In this document: piece by piece, positions 25,668 through 34,335 of the stretch
How positions within the stretch are numbered: position 1 is the stretch's first letter
Layout: each line of letters begins with the position of its first letter
From: an uncultured Lysobacteraceae bacterium
GTDB lineage: Bacteria > Pseudomonadota > Gammaproteobacteria > Xanthomonadales > Xanthomonadaceae
NCBI GenBank assembly: GCA_936911875.1
Contig: CAKZGB010000018.1
Location: 52,123 to 116,122, forward strand
Direction: 5' to 3'
Length of the DNA stretch: 64,000 nt
The notes under the pieces: model-generated
What the model was told of the DNA's origin: nothing
Database searches by the model: none
What the model saw: the letters and a program-made list of their open reading frames with translations, nothing else
Program-made: the position numbers and the translations under genes

Positions 25668-26092
25668 TGACCCACCACCGGCAAGCCCAAATCGCGGCCG
25701 CCATGCGTCCCGGTCAGACCCAGCCCGTATTTGAGACTGTGGCCAATGCGTTCCGCGTAGTGCTGCAACTCGGTCGCGGCTTCGGGTTCGAGCAGTTCAT
25801 CGGTAGTTTGTCGCCACAAGGCGAGCCACTGCGCAAAGTGCTCAAGACGCACGCCCTTATTGAAATGCTGCCGCATCGGATTGCCGCGATAGGTCTGCGT
25901 CTTCAGTGCAACCGAACTCCAGAACGAGGTCAGCAACGCTTTGTGTTCGGGCCAATCGTGGACGGCCGCGTTGAACACCGGACCCAGATCCGGATGCACG
26001 CGCACGCGGTCGTAAAAGACATCGATCAGTGTCGCGATATTCGCTTCGGTCAGCGGCAAACGCGAGGCATCGGTCTCGGATTTAACGGTCAT
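25664..26092 (-). CDS. Group III truncated haemoglobin
   Basis: This 142-residue haem protein has a 2-on-2 globin fold. The sequence has the group III hallmarks: FYDRVRVHPDLGPVFNAAVHDWPEHKALLTSFW, a Tyr in the B helix, YRGNPMRQHF, and the helix with the proximal His in LEHFAQWLALW. Members bind oxygen or nitric oxide and take part in NO or peroxide tolerance in some species. I use the ATG at 26092, which has AAGGAG nine nt upstream, not the GTG at 26101, which is too close to that site. It lies between the GFA gene (31-nt gap) and DUF3293 (4-nt overlap). Confidence 0.9.
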   Translation of the reverse strand: MTVKSETDASRLPLTEANIATLIDVFYDRVRVHPDLGPVFNAAVHDWPEHKALLTSFWSSVALKTQTYRGNPMRQHFNKGVRLEHFAQWLALWRQTTDELLEPEAATELQHYAERIGHSLKYGLGLTGTHGGRDLGLPVVGQ

Positions 26093-26123
26093 ACCGTGCA
26101 CTCCTTGAAAGCAGCGAGGAGGC

Positions 26124-26522
26124 TCATGGAGCCTCCTGGCTTTTGTGTGCGAGAGCGGCGGCGTTCGCCTCCCAATTGTTTCCGTCGAAGGCCACCACCG
26201 TCACCTGCGCGGGTGGCGTGTCCAGACAGCGCAAGTTGATGTCCATGCCATCGGGGTTCGAGCGCGGCACATAGAACGGCTTGATGCCGCAGACGCGGCA
26301 AAACAGATGCTTAGCGACGCCGGTGTTGAAGGTGTATTCGCTCAGCGAGTCCTGCCCTTGCAACAAGGTGAAGCGCGAGGCCGGCACAATCAGATGCAGA
26401 AAGCCGGACTTACGACAGATCGAGCAATTGCAGTCCTCGACCTCGACAGTGGCGGGAATCTGCACCTCGAACCGCACCGCGCCGCAATGACAGCCGCCGG
26501 TACTGGTGATCAGTGTTTCCAT
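26124..26522 (-). CDS. GFA (CENP-V-like) zinc protein
   Basis: The 132-residue product belongs to the glutathione-dependent formaldehyde-activating enzyme fold. The zinc-binding cysteines are visible as GGCHCGAVRFE, CNCSICRKSG and FCRVCGIKPFY. Most members of the family are not shown to react with formaldehyde, so the biochemical role is open. The ATG at 26522 gives METLITSTGGCHCG. The gene begins a three-gene unit with the truncated haemoglobin and DUF3293 genes, which suggests a small-molecule stress function, but that is inference. Confidence 0.88.
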   Translation of the reverse strand: METLITSTGGCHCGAVRFEVQIPATVEVEDCNCSICRKSGFLHLIVPASRFTLLQGQDSLSEYTFNTGVAKHLFCRVCGIKPFYVPRSNPDGMDINLRCLDTPPAQVTVVAFDGNNWEANAAALAHKSQEAP

Positions 26523-26546
26523 GTCTCCATGGTACCAAACGCACAA

Positions 26547-26566
26547 CGGCCACCCGAAGGTGGCCG
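26547..26566 (-). terminator. Hairpin after gapA
   Basis: A perfect 8-bp stem CGGCCACC / GGTGGCCG closes a stable UUCG loop on the minus strand, between the gapA stop (26603) and the GFA start (26522). The downstream U content is modest (TTGTGCGTTTGG), so it may be a terminator or an RNA 3'-end protecting hairpin. Confidence 0.6.
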
Positions 26567-26602
26567 CTGCAGTTCACGCGCTTTGTGAAAAAGTGCCGGC
26601 GC

Positions 26603-27604
26603 TTAGCCTGCGATCACTTTGCACATTTCCAGGCACTTGTTCGAGTAGCCCCATTCGTTGTCGTACCACGAGACCAACTTGACGAAGGACTTGTCGAGTG
26701 CGATACCGGCCTCAGCATCGAAAATCGAAGTGCGCGTGTCACCGCGGAAGTCCGTTGCGACGACCTTGTCCTCGGTGTAGCCGAGCACGCCCTTGAGCGC
26801 GCCTTGCGACTGGGCCTTCATTTCGGCGCAGATTTCTTCGTAGCTGGCTTCGGAGTTCAGTTCGACGGTCAGATCGACCACCGACACATCGGAGGTCGGA
26901 ACGCGGAACGACATGCCGGTCAGCTTGCCCTTGAGGTCCGGCAGCACGACGCCAACGGCCTTGGCCGCACCGGTGCTGGACGGAATGATGTTTTCCAGGA
27001 TGCCGCGACCGCCGCGCCAATCCTTGTTCGAAGGACCGTCAACGGTCTTTTGCGTCGCCGTGGCCGCATGCACGGTGGTCATCAGACCGCGCTTGATGCC
27101 CCACTTGTCGTGCAGCACCTTGGCGATCGGAGCCAGGCAGTTGGTGGTGCACGAAGCGTTGGAGATGATGGCCTCGCCCTTGTAGGTGTCGTGATTGACG
27201 CCGTACACGAACATCGGTGTGTCGTCCTTGGACGGAGCGGACAGCAGCACTTTTTTGGCACCGGCATCGATGTGCTTTTGGGCGCTGGCCTTATCCAGGA
27301 ACAGACCGGTCGATTCGATCACGACGTCGGCACCGACTTCGTCCCACTTCAGGGCGGCCGGATCGCGCTCTTGCGTCAGACGGATCTTTTTACCGTTGAC
27401 GATGAGGTTGTTGCCATCGACTTGGATATCGGCGTCAAAACGGCCGTGTACGGAGTCGTACTTGAGCATGTAGGCCAGGTAGTCGGGCTCGAGCAGATCG
27501 TTAATGCCCACGATTTCGATGTCATCACCGAAGTTCAGGAACGCCGAACGGAACACGTTGCGACCGATGCGACCGAAACCGTTAATCCCTACCTTGACTG
27601 CCAT
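26603..27604 (-). CDS. gapA: Glyceraldehyde-3-phosphate dehydrogenase
   Basis: This 333-residue NAD-dependent enzyme catalyses oxidative phosphorylation of glyceraldehyde-3-phosphate in glycolysis. Signatures are VKVGINGFGRIGRNVFRSAF (nucleotide fold), KYDSVHGRFDADI, the active site SNASCTTNCLAPIAKV with the catalytic Cys, TVHAATATQKTVDGPS, and the C-terminal VSWYDNEWGYSNK. The ATG at 27604 is chosen on the conserved N-terminus and a TTGGAG ribosome site. It is transcribed alone, with divergent nuclease gene upstream and a hairpin downstream. Confidence 0.97.
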   Translation of the reverse strand: MAVKVGINGFGRIGRNVFRSAFLNFGDDIEIVGINDLLEPDYLAYMLKYDSVHGRFDADIQVDGNNLIVNGKKIRLTQERDPAALKWDEVGADVVIESTGLFLDKASAQKHIDAGAKKVLLSAPSKDDTPMFVYGVNHDTYKGEAIISNASCTTNCLAPIAKVLHDKWGIKRGLMTTVHAATATQKTVDGPSNKDWRGGRGILENIIPSSTGAAKAVGVVLPDLKGKLTGMSFRVPTSDVSVVDLTVELNSEASYEEICAEMKAQSQGALKGVLGYTEDKVVATDFRGDTRTSIFDAEAGIALDKSFVKLVSWYDNEWGYSNKCLEMCKVIAG

Positions 27605-27704
27605 TTGCGACTCCAACATTACGGATTGAATGTGGGCATCATTGTACTGGATTGTGACCAATGGCACCGTGGCACAGGCCGCGGTTTAGGGATACGCTTG
27701 CAGC

Positions 27705-28499
27705 ATGAGACGAATTCTTACGCTGGTTATGGTGTCGATGGCCCTGCTGCCTTCGTCGGGTTGGGCTTGGGGCAAACAGGGTCATCGCTTGGTGGCCGCG
27801 TTGGCTCAGGAGCAGCTGACGCCGCAGGCACTGGCCCAAGTGCGCACCCTACTGGCCGGTGAGCCGGACACCAATCTGGGTGCCATCGCCAATTGGGCGG
27901 ACGACTTGCGCGACACCGATCCGCAGCGGTTCCGCGCCACCTCGGCCTGGCATTACATCAACATGGGTGAGGATGGCTGCGTCTATCTGCCCAACTCGCG
28001 CTGCGCCGACGGCCAGTGCGTCGTGAGCGCCCTGGCCCGTCAGGCCGCGCTGCTGGCCGACCGATCGCAGTCGTTAGCAACGCGACGCGACGCGCTCAAA
28101 TTTGTGGTGCATCTGACCGGCGATCTGCATCAGCCCTTGCATGCAGGCTACGCTCGCGACAAGGGCGGCAATGCCGTGCAGTTGCAGTTCAACGGCAAGG
28201 GCACCAACCTGCATCGCGTGTGGGATAGCGACATGCTGTATGACCGTCATCTCGACGACGCCGCGTATCTGGATCAGTTGCGTCCTCTGCTCAAAACAAC
28301 CGCAGTGCTGCCGCCCGAGCGTCGCAACGGCGCCTCGATGGCTGTTGCCGCCTGCAATATCGATTTGAAGCCCGACTTGTACCCGCGCGGAACGCAGCTG
28401 GAACGCAGTTACATCGACCAGTGGCGTCCGGTCGCCGAACAGCAGATCGTCTCCGCATCAATGGAACTGGCGGAAATCCTGAACAACGTTCTGCGCTGA
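27705..28499 (+). CDS. Secreted S1/P1-type nuclease
   Basis: This 264-residue exported tri-zinc nuclease degrades single-stranded DNA or RNA. After the signal peptide (cleavage before WGKQGHR, about residue 22), the mature N-terminal Trp and His act as zinc ligands. Others are visible in IANWADDLR, SAWHYINM, HLTGDLHQPLHAGYARDKGGN and NLHRVWDSDML. There is no C-terminal membrane anchor. The role is probably nucleic-acid scavenging outside the cytoplasm. The putative -10 (TACGCT) lies only 6 nt before the ATG. The stop codon abuts the stop of the convergent phosphatase gene. Confidence 0.92.
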   Translation: MRRILTLVMVSMALLPSSGWAWGKQGHRLVAALAQEQLTPQALAQVRTLLAGEPDTNLGAIANWADDLRDTDPQRFRATSAWHYINMGEDGCVYLPNSRCADGQCVVSALARQAALLADRSQSLATRRDALKFVVHLTGDLHQPLHAGYARDKGGNAVQLQFNGKGTNLHRVWDSDMLYDRHLDDAAYLDQLRPLLKTTAVLPPERRNGASMAVAACNIDLKPDLYPRGTQLERSYIDQWRPVAEQQIVSASMELAEILNNVLR

Positions 28500-29189
28500 T
28501 TAGCGGCTGGCGGGCTTCTTAGCCGGCGCCACAGTTGCGGGCGCGACCGGCACGCCTGTCAGCAGGCTCTGCACGACAGGAGCCAAGCCGGACAGACCGG
28601 CCTGACGACCGAAGGTCATGGCCTCGGTCACCGACATGCCGCCACCGTAATGAGCCGCCATCGTCAGCAGGGCCGAAGCCCGATTACCCGAGGCACAGTG
28701 CACCAGCACCCCACCCTTGGCGTTCTTGAGCTGTTGCCACAGTAACTGGGCATTGGCGCGGGTCAGATCCTGCGGGCCCGCGACCGGAATCTCAAAGTAA
28801 CGCAGGCCCGCGGTGCGGACCTCAGTGCCTTCGTCACGAATCCCCAGCTCCGAGGCGGGACGCAGGTTGATCACCGTGCGCACACCGGCATTGGCCGCGT
28901 GCAGCCATGCGTCAGGGGTCGGTTGTCCGCCAACGAGCAAGGCCACGGTGGGCCGCCGCAGGTCCGGAATGTTCTGTTGCAGGCGCTGCGCCAGCGTGGA
29001 GATGTTGTACTCCGGGTTGGCGGGCAGGTAAGTGGTGACGCGCGTGGGCTCTTTAAAAGCACCCACCCGCAGATCGTTCTGATTCACCACCGGCGCATCG
29101 TTTACCGGGGCCGTTTGGGCTTGTGCGAGCGGCACGAAGGCCAGCCCGGCCGCCAGGCCCAGCCATCGCAGGGTATGGATCCGTGTCAT
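28500..29189 (-). CDS. Exported PTP-like phosphatase domain protein (DUF442/BLH type)
   Basis: The 229-residue protein has a signal peptide (cleavage after about residue 24, LAQAQ), a spacer with an NPEYNISTL stretch, then a dual-specificity-phosphatase-like domain with the P-loop HCASGNRAS (about 173-181), preceded by GVRTVINLRP as in the family. The Cys and Arg are separated by four residues, as in DUF442-type proteins, not the five of classical tyrosine phosphatases. A Pro/Ala/Lys-rich tail follows. The ATG at 29189 gives the signal peptide. The substrate is unknown; a periplasmic location is inferred. Confidence 0.8.
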   Translation of the reverse strand: MTRIHTLRWLGLAAGLAFVPLAQAQTAPVNDAPVVNQNDLRVGAFKEPTRVTTYLPANPEYNISTLAQRLQQNIPDLRRPTVALLVGGQPTPDAWLHAANAGVRTVINLRPASELGIRDEGTEVRTAGLRYFEIPVAGPQDLTRANAQLLWQQLKNAKGGVLVHCASGNRASALLTMAAHYGGGMSVTEAMTFGRQAGLSGLAPVVQSLLTGVPVAPATVAPAKKPASR

Positions 29190-29246
29190 CCCGACATGAT
29201 GCCATAGCCCTGCAGGCTGCACCTGAGCCTCACCCAAACCGGCGGC

Positions 29247-31238
29247 TTATCCCAGTTGGCGGGCGGCTTCCACCACCTTGTCGGCGGTAAAACCGAAACG
29301 CTCGAACAGCTGATCGGCCGGAGCCGAAGCGCCGTAGCCATTCATGCCGATCACGGCGCCGTCCAGGCCCACGTACTGGCGCCAGAACTCGGCGGTGGCC
29401 GCCTCGATGGCAACACGCTTGCGCACGGCAGGCGGCAGCACCGATTCGCGGTACTCGGCCGGCTGACGGTCAAACACATCGGTCGAGGGCATCGAAACCA
29501 CGCGGACGCCTACGCCCAGCTGTTCGGCGGCTTGCATGGCCAGACCGACCTCGGAACCCGTAGCGATCAGGATCAGCTCGGGCGTACTGACGCTGTCCTT
29601 GAGCACGTAACCGCCGCGGGCGATGTCCTGCACCTGCGCATCGGAACGGGCCTGATGCGGCAGGTTCTGACGCGAGAACACGAGGCACGAGGGGCCATCT
29701 TCACGGACGATGGCCTGCTGCCAGGCAACCGCGGATTCAACGGCATCGCACGGACGCCACACGTCGTTGTTCGGGATGTAGCGCAGTGACGCCAGATGCT
29801 CGATCGGTTGGTGAGTCGGACCGTCTTCGCCCAGACCGATGGAGTCGTGGGTGTACACGTGGATGGCCTTCGTGCCCATCAGTGCCGACATGCGCACCGC
29901 GTTACGGGCGTAGTCGCTAAAGACCAGGAAGGTCGCATCATACGGAATGAAACCGCCGTGCAGTCGCAGACCGTTGCTGATTGCGGTCATCGCGAATTCG
30001 CGCACACCGTAGTACACGTAGTTGGCGTCGCAGTCGGTGCCGTTGACGGAACGGCTGCCCTTCCACAGGGTCAAGTTGGAGTGCGCCAAGTCGGCCGAGC
30101 CGCCGATCAGTTCGGGCAGCAGCGGGGCGAAGGCTTCGATGGCCATTTGCGAGGCCTTGCGCGAAGCGACGACCGGGCCTTCGGCTTGCAGCTTGGCAAT
30201 GTAGGCAGCCGACTCGGCCGCAAAGTTGGCGGGCAGCTCGCCGCGAATGCGACGTTGCAGTTCCTCGGCTTCTTGCGGTTGGGCAGCGGCATAGGCTTGC
30301 AGCGCCGCGTTCCAGTCGGCCTCGGCTTGCGCCTGCGCCTGCGGATTGCGCCAGCCGGCGTAGATCGACTCGGGGATTTCGAACGGACCGTAAGACCAGT
30401 TCAGGGCCTCGCGCGTTTTGACGATTTCATCGGGGCCGAGCGGCGCACCGTGTGCGGATTCCTTGCCGGCCTTGTTCGGCGAACCGAAACCGATGGTGGT
30501 GCGGCAGCAGATCAGCACCGGCTTGTCACTGACTTGCAGTGCCGAATCGATGGCGGCCTTGATGGCGTCGGCATCGTGGCCATCCACGCCACGGATCACC
30601 TGCCAGCCGTAGGCTTCAAAGCGGGCCGGCGTGTCATCGGTGAACCAGCCTTGCACATCACCGTCGATCGAGATGTGGTTGTCATCCCAGAAGGCGACCA
30701 GCTTGTTCAGACCCCAGGTACCGGCGAGCGAAGCGGCTTCGTGCGAGATGCCTTCCATCAGGCAGCCGTCACCCAGGAAGACCCAGGTCCGGTGATCGAC
30801 GATGGCATGGCCTTCGACATTGAAGCGATTGGCGAGCACTTTTTCAGCCAGCGCCAGACCGACCGCATTGGCCAGACCTTGGCCCAGCGGACCGGTGGTG
30901 GTTTCAATGCCGTGGGTAACAAAGTTTTCCGGATGGCCCGGTGTGCGCGAGCCGAGCTGACGGAAGTTCTTGAGTTCTTCGATGGGCAGGTCGTAGCCCG
31001 TCAGATGCAGCAGTGAGTACAGCAGCATCGAGCCGTGACCGTTGGACAGCACGAAGCGGTCGCGGTTGAACCAGTCGGGATTGGCAGGGTTGTGCTTGAG
31101 GTAATCGGTCCACAGGACTTGCGCGATATCCGCCATGCCCATGGGCGCACCCGGGTGTCCGGAGTTGGCCTGTTGGACGGCATCAATGGAGAGGAAACGG
31201 ACGGCGTTGGCCAGTTCGCGGCGGCTTGGGGTCGTCAT
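29247..31238 (-). CDS. tkt: Transketolase
   Basis: This 663-residue thiamine-diphosphate enzyme of the pentose phosphate pathway moves two-carbon units between sugar phosphates. Visible motifs are SGHPGAPMGMADIA, the TPP-binding GDGCLMEGISHEAASLAG...NDNHIS-type region (here WDDNHISIDG), RTTIGFGSPNKAG, the pyrimidine-domain GLGEDGPTHQPIEHLASLR, and a C-terminal domain. The ATG at 31238 (MTTPSRREL) is preferred; an in-frame GTG three codons upstream is possible. It is transcribed as a separate unit behind the Bat operon and ends the glycolytic cluster on this strand. Confidence 0.96.
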   Translation of the reverse strand: MTTPSRRELANAVRFLSIDAVQQANSGHPGAPMGMADIAQVLWTDYLKHNPANPDWFNRDRFVLSNGHGSMLLYSLLHLTGYDLPIEELKNFRQLGSRTPGHPENFVTHGIETTTGPLGQGLANAVGLALAEKVLANRFNVEGHAIVDHRTWVFLGDGCLMEGISHEAASLAGTWGLNKLVAFWDDNHISIDGDVQGWFTDDTPARFEAYGWQVIRGVDGHDADAIKAAIDSALQVSDKPVLICCRTTIGFGSPNKAGKESAHGAPLGPDEIVKTREALNWSYGPFEIPESIYAGWRNPQAQAQAEADWNAALQAYAAAQPQEAEELQRRIRGELPANFAAESAAYIAKLQAEGPVVASRKASQMAIEAFAPLLPELIGGSADLAHSNLTLWKGSRSVNGTDCDANYVYYGVREFAMTAISNGLRLHGGFIPYDATFLVFSDYARNAVRMSALMGTKAIHVYTHDSIGLGEDGPTHQPIEHLASLRYIPNNDVWRPCDAVESAVAWQQAIVREDGPSCLVFSRQNLPHQARSDAQVQDIARGGYVLKDSVSTPELILIATGSEVGLAMQAAEQLGVGVRVVSMPSTDVFDRQPAEYRESVLPPAVRKRVAIEAATAEFWRQYVGLDGAVIGMNGYGASAPADQLFERFGFTADKVVEAARQLG

Positions 31239-31334
31239 ACGGCTCACTTGGGCTGCGGAAAGAAAATGGGCGCTCGGATGAGCGCCCCATATTTTCGCAC
31301 GATCGCCCCACCTTGCGGGCCCTGCCCTGACCGA

Positions 31335-31670
31335 TTACTCGGGATATAGCGGTGGCAGACCGATATTGCGCGTTGTCTTTGAGCGCCACTGCGGGCCCTT
31401 GGCAAACACGCGACGCAGCTCCTGCAGCGCCTGCGACTCACCGCCCCGCCCCCAGCGGGCGCGCTGCCAGTAGTCCAGCGTCTTGGCCTGCTCGGCATCC
31501 TGCAGCCATGCCATCACCGTTTCCAGCGTGGCGTTCGCGCTGCCCGCAGTTGCGGCGGCGGGCAATTGCGCAATCAGGGCGGACTCAATGTGGGCGGCAT
31601 CGCCTTCGGCAAGGACCTTGGTCCACGAGTCGGTAGCCTTGGTGCCGGATCGTTTACCCCGGAACATCAC
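31335..31670 (-). CDS. Small gene resembling the C-terminal tail of BatD
   Basis: The 111-residue product has no signal peptide or membrane segment. A weak but suggestive resemblance to the cytoplasmic tail of BatD oxygen-tolerance proteins is seen in the helical stretch IESALIAQLPAAATAG followed by QRARWGRGGESQALQELRRVFAKGP, a pattern found at the end of BatD in related bacteria. The start overlaps the stop of the VWA-TPR gene (31667-31670), exactly where a full batD gene usually sits. It is either a reduced batD or an unrelated small partner. The comparison is from memory and is not certain. Confidence 0.55.
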   Translation of the reverse strand: MMFRGKRSGTKATDSWTKVLAEGDAAHIESALIAQLPAAATAGSANATLETVMAWLQDAEQAKTLDYWQRARWGRGGESQALQELRRVFAKGPQWRSKTTRNIGLPPLYPE

Positions 31671-33304
31671 AAATCTCCCTGCGCCTGCAGGCGTCGCAGA
31701 TACTCGAGGTAGAACTTGGCACGCAGCAAACCGCCCGGATCGTCCTTGACCTGCGCCAGACGTTTGCGCAAATCCTCGCGCGACTGTTTTTCCTTGGCGG
31801 TGTACGGCTTACCCGTCAGCGGATTGATGTTGTCATTGCGCTTTTGCATTTGCTTGGCCTTTTCCTTGGCCCGTTCGGCCCTGGCCTTGGCTTCTGCCTC
31901 GCGCTGTTTGCGCAGCGCTTCCTGCTGTTTACGCAGCCGGTCCGCATCTTTCTGCGACTGACCTTGTTTGGTTTGCGGTGCCTTCGGTTTGTCGAAGGCA
32001 TTGAGCTGCGCCTTAAGCGCCGCCTCGACGATGGCCTTATTGATCTTGGCGTCACTATTCGCCGGATCGGCAGCTAAGGCCTGGTTGTACTGATCGATGG
32101 CCGGCTTCAGCTGGCCCGACTTGGCCAGCGCGTTGGCCTGGTTGTAGCGCGCCTGCGCGCCGGGCACGCCGGCATAGGCGCTCGCCGCTTCGGCATAGCG
32201 TCCCGCCGCATACGCGGCATCACCGGCCTGCGCCTGCCGGGCCTGGCTTTGCTCCATGGTGCTCCACCACGTGGCCTGTGGCGTATTGCCGGCCGCGACT
32301 TGCGCTTGCGCCGGTGCGGGGCTCATGCAGATCGCGCCGGCCAACAGCGCGCCAAGCAAGGGCATGCTCACGGCCATCTGGCGACGTCGAAACGCCAACG
32401 GTGCCAACAGCAGAACAAAGGGCAACAGCCAGAACCCGTTGTCCTGCCGCACGTAACCGTTTCGCACCGTTTGCAGTCCCTGCGCCAGACGACTGCCCGA
32501 TGATTTTTCCGGGCGCAGCTGATCCCAGTCGGCTTGGCCGCTCGGATCGACGCGTGCATAACGCCCACCACCGGCCGACGCTACAGCCTGCAGCGCCGAT
32601 TCGTTGAGCGTTGCCTTGGTGCCCAGACCCATCACTGAGACCGTAAAACCACGTGCCTTCGCTTTGGCCGCGGCATCTGCAGCCGCCGCATCCGCATCGC
32701 CCGTGAGCACCAATAAGGTGCCGCCGACTTGGCCATCGCGCTGAGCCAACTGGCTGGCGTAATCCAGTGCCATACCCAGATTGCGACCGTTGCGCGGCAT
32801 GATGTCGGGCGAGAGCTGGTCGAGATACACCTCGACATTCGCGGGGTCATCGGTCATCGGCGAAATGGTGAAGGGCTGATCGGCATACACGACCATGCCG
32901 ACATCGCCGGCCCAGTCTTTTAGCAGACCGCGCAACTTGGCGCTGCCCAATTCGAGTCGCGACGGCGCGACGTCATCGCGCAACATGTCGGTCGAGAGAT
33001 CCATCACCACCACTAACGGATCGTTGCGATCCCATAACGGTTGTTCGGATTGACGAATACTCGGGCCTGCAAGGGCCAGCAGCACCAAGGTCATGACGGC
33101 GCTGACCCACAAGGCGGCGCCCCACCCGCGCGAGTTCGCGGCAGGTTCCAGCACGGCCGACTGCAGTTCCGGATCGACATAACGCTCCCAGATGCCGGCC
33201 TGACTGCGTTTGCGCAACGCCAGCCACGCGCACAGCGGTACCAGTGGCAACAGGAACAGCCACGCCGGCCTTAAGAACAGAAACGGTGCGGGATCGAAAT
33301 TCAT
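31667..33304 (-). CDS. VWA domain and TPR membrane protein (BatB/BatC-like)
   Basis: The 545-residue protein has N-terminal hydrophobic helices (PAWLFLLPLVPLCAWLAL, and about 60-80), a von Willebrand A domain (about 90-290), another transmembrane segment near 320, two TPR units (about 375-450, AKSGQLKPAIDQYNQALAADP) and a charged, coiled-coil-like C-terminus rich in Lys, Arg and Glu. The MIDAS motif is altered: DLSTDM where DxSxS is expected. It overlaps the preceding BatA-like gene (ATGA at 33301-33304) and is the fifth gene of the moxR operon. Function in stress or envelope maintenance is inferred from Bat operons. Confidence 0.87.
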   Translation of the reverse strand: MNFDPAPFLFLRPAWLFLLPLVPLCAWLALRKRSQAGIWERYVDPELQSAVLEPAANSRGWGAALWVSAVMTLVLLALAGPSIRQSEQPLWDRNDPLVVVMDLSTDMLRDDVAPSRLELGSAKLRGLLKDWAGDVGMVVYADQPFTISPMTDDPANVEVYLDQLSPDIMPRNGRNLGMALDYASQLAQRDGQVGGTLLVLTGDADAAAADAAAKAKARGFTVSVMGLGTKATLNESALQAVASAGGGRYARVDPSGQADWDQLRPEKSSGSRLAQGLQTVRNGYVRQDNGFWLLPFVLLLAPLAFRRRQMAVSMPLLGALLAGAICMSPAPAQAQVAAGNTPQATWWSTMEQSQARQAQAGDAAYAAGRYAEAASAYAGVPGAQARYNQANALAKSGQLKPAIDQYNQALAADPANSDAKINKAIVEAALKAQLNAFDKPKAPQTKQGQSQKDADRLRKQQEALRKQREAEAKARAERAKEKAKQMQKRNDNINPLTGKPYTAKEKQSREDLRKRLAQVKDDPGGLLRAKFYLEYLRRLQAQGDL

Positions 33305-34335
33305 GCGCGCCTCCGCTGCAGCACTTCCCAGCACAGAGCCCCGAGACCCAAAGCGAATGCGAGCGCCAACGGCCAGTAATAGAGACTGATCACCGGACGA
33401 ATCGATTTCGATTTACGTGTAATCGGTTCCAGCTGCTGAATCTCGTCGTAAATCTGTGCGAGTTCTTCGGTCTTGCGTGCGCGGAACGCTTTGCCCGATG
33501 TGGCCTTCGCCAGCCGTTGCAATGCCTGTTCGTCAATGTCATCGCGCGGCATGGTGATGGGCAGACGGAAGCCGAACAGCGTCAGCGCGGGATCGTCACC
33601 AAAGCCGACCGCATACGTTTTGACGCCCACACGTGCCGCCAGATCGGCCGCCTCATCGGTCGTTAGCGTGCCGGCGGTGTTGTAGCCATCGGTCAGCAAA
33701 ATCAGGACCCGCTGCGATTGTGTCGGTGAATCCAGACGTTTCACGGCTAGCGCGACGGCATCACCGATCGCCGTTGCCGGTCCCGCCATCGCCGCTTCGA
33801 GTGTGGCCAGTTGGGCCTGCACCGCTTTCAGATCGCGCGTCAGCGGCGTCACCACATACGCATTACTGCCGAAGGCAATCAGTCCGATCCGATCGCCTTC
33901 GCGACGTTCAAGAAATTCATCCAGGATGACTTTAGCCGCGGTGAGCCGATCCACCTGGCGCGCGCCCACGGTCATGTCATCCGCCGTCATACTCGCGGAA
34001 AGATCGAGCACCACCATCAGATCGCGGCCCATGGCGGGCGGCGTGACCGGCGGTCCGAGCAAGCGCGGCAAGGCTGCTGCCACAACGAGTGCGCACCACG
34101 CCAGCCACAGTAAAGGATTAGCAGCGCGGCCACGTCCGCGCATGGCGCGATGATCCTTGACTGCGGCTACATCGTCGGTGGGCATGATCAGTGCGGCGCT
34201 ATGCGTCTTGCGCGCCGGTAACAGAAAATGCACCAGCAGCGGCACTGGCAGAAGCCACAGCATCATCGGCAATTCAAATTGAATCTGCCGCCACAGGGAC
34301 AGATCGAAGAGTTCGATTGCGGCCATGGCGATCAT
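33301..34335 (-). CDS. VWA domain membrane protein (BatA-like)
   Basis: This 344-residue protein has an N-terminal membrane segment (LPMMLWLLPVPLLVHFLLPAR), a second at about 70-90, a VWA domain with an intact MIDAS motif (VLDLSASMTADD, with ILLTDGYNTAG later), and a C-terminal transmembrane helix (YYWPLALAFALGLGALCW). The chosen ATG at 34335 overlaps the DUF4381 stop (ATGA). Bat proteins act with MoxR ATPases; in other bacteria these operons affect oxygen or stress tolerance, but the mechanism is not settled. Confidence 0.9.
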   Translation of the reverse strand: MIAMAAIELFDLSLWRQIQFELPMMLWLLPVPLLVHFLLPARKTHSAALIMPTDDVAAVKDHRAMRGRGRAANPLLWLAWCALVVAAALPRLLGPPVTPPAMGRDLMVVLDLSASMTADDMTVGARQVDRLTAAKVILDEFLERREGDRIGLIAFGSNAYVVTPLTRDLKAVQAQLATLEAAMAGPATAIGDAVALAVKRLDSPTQSQRVLILLTDGYNTAGTLTTDEAADLAARVGVKTYAVGFGDDPALTLFGFRLPITMPRDDIDEQALQRLAKATSGKAFRARKTEELAQIYDEIQQLEPITRKSKSIRPVISLYYWPLALAFALGLGALCWEVLQRRRA

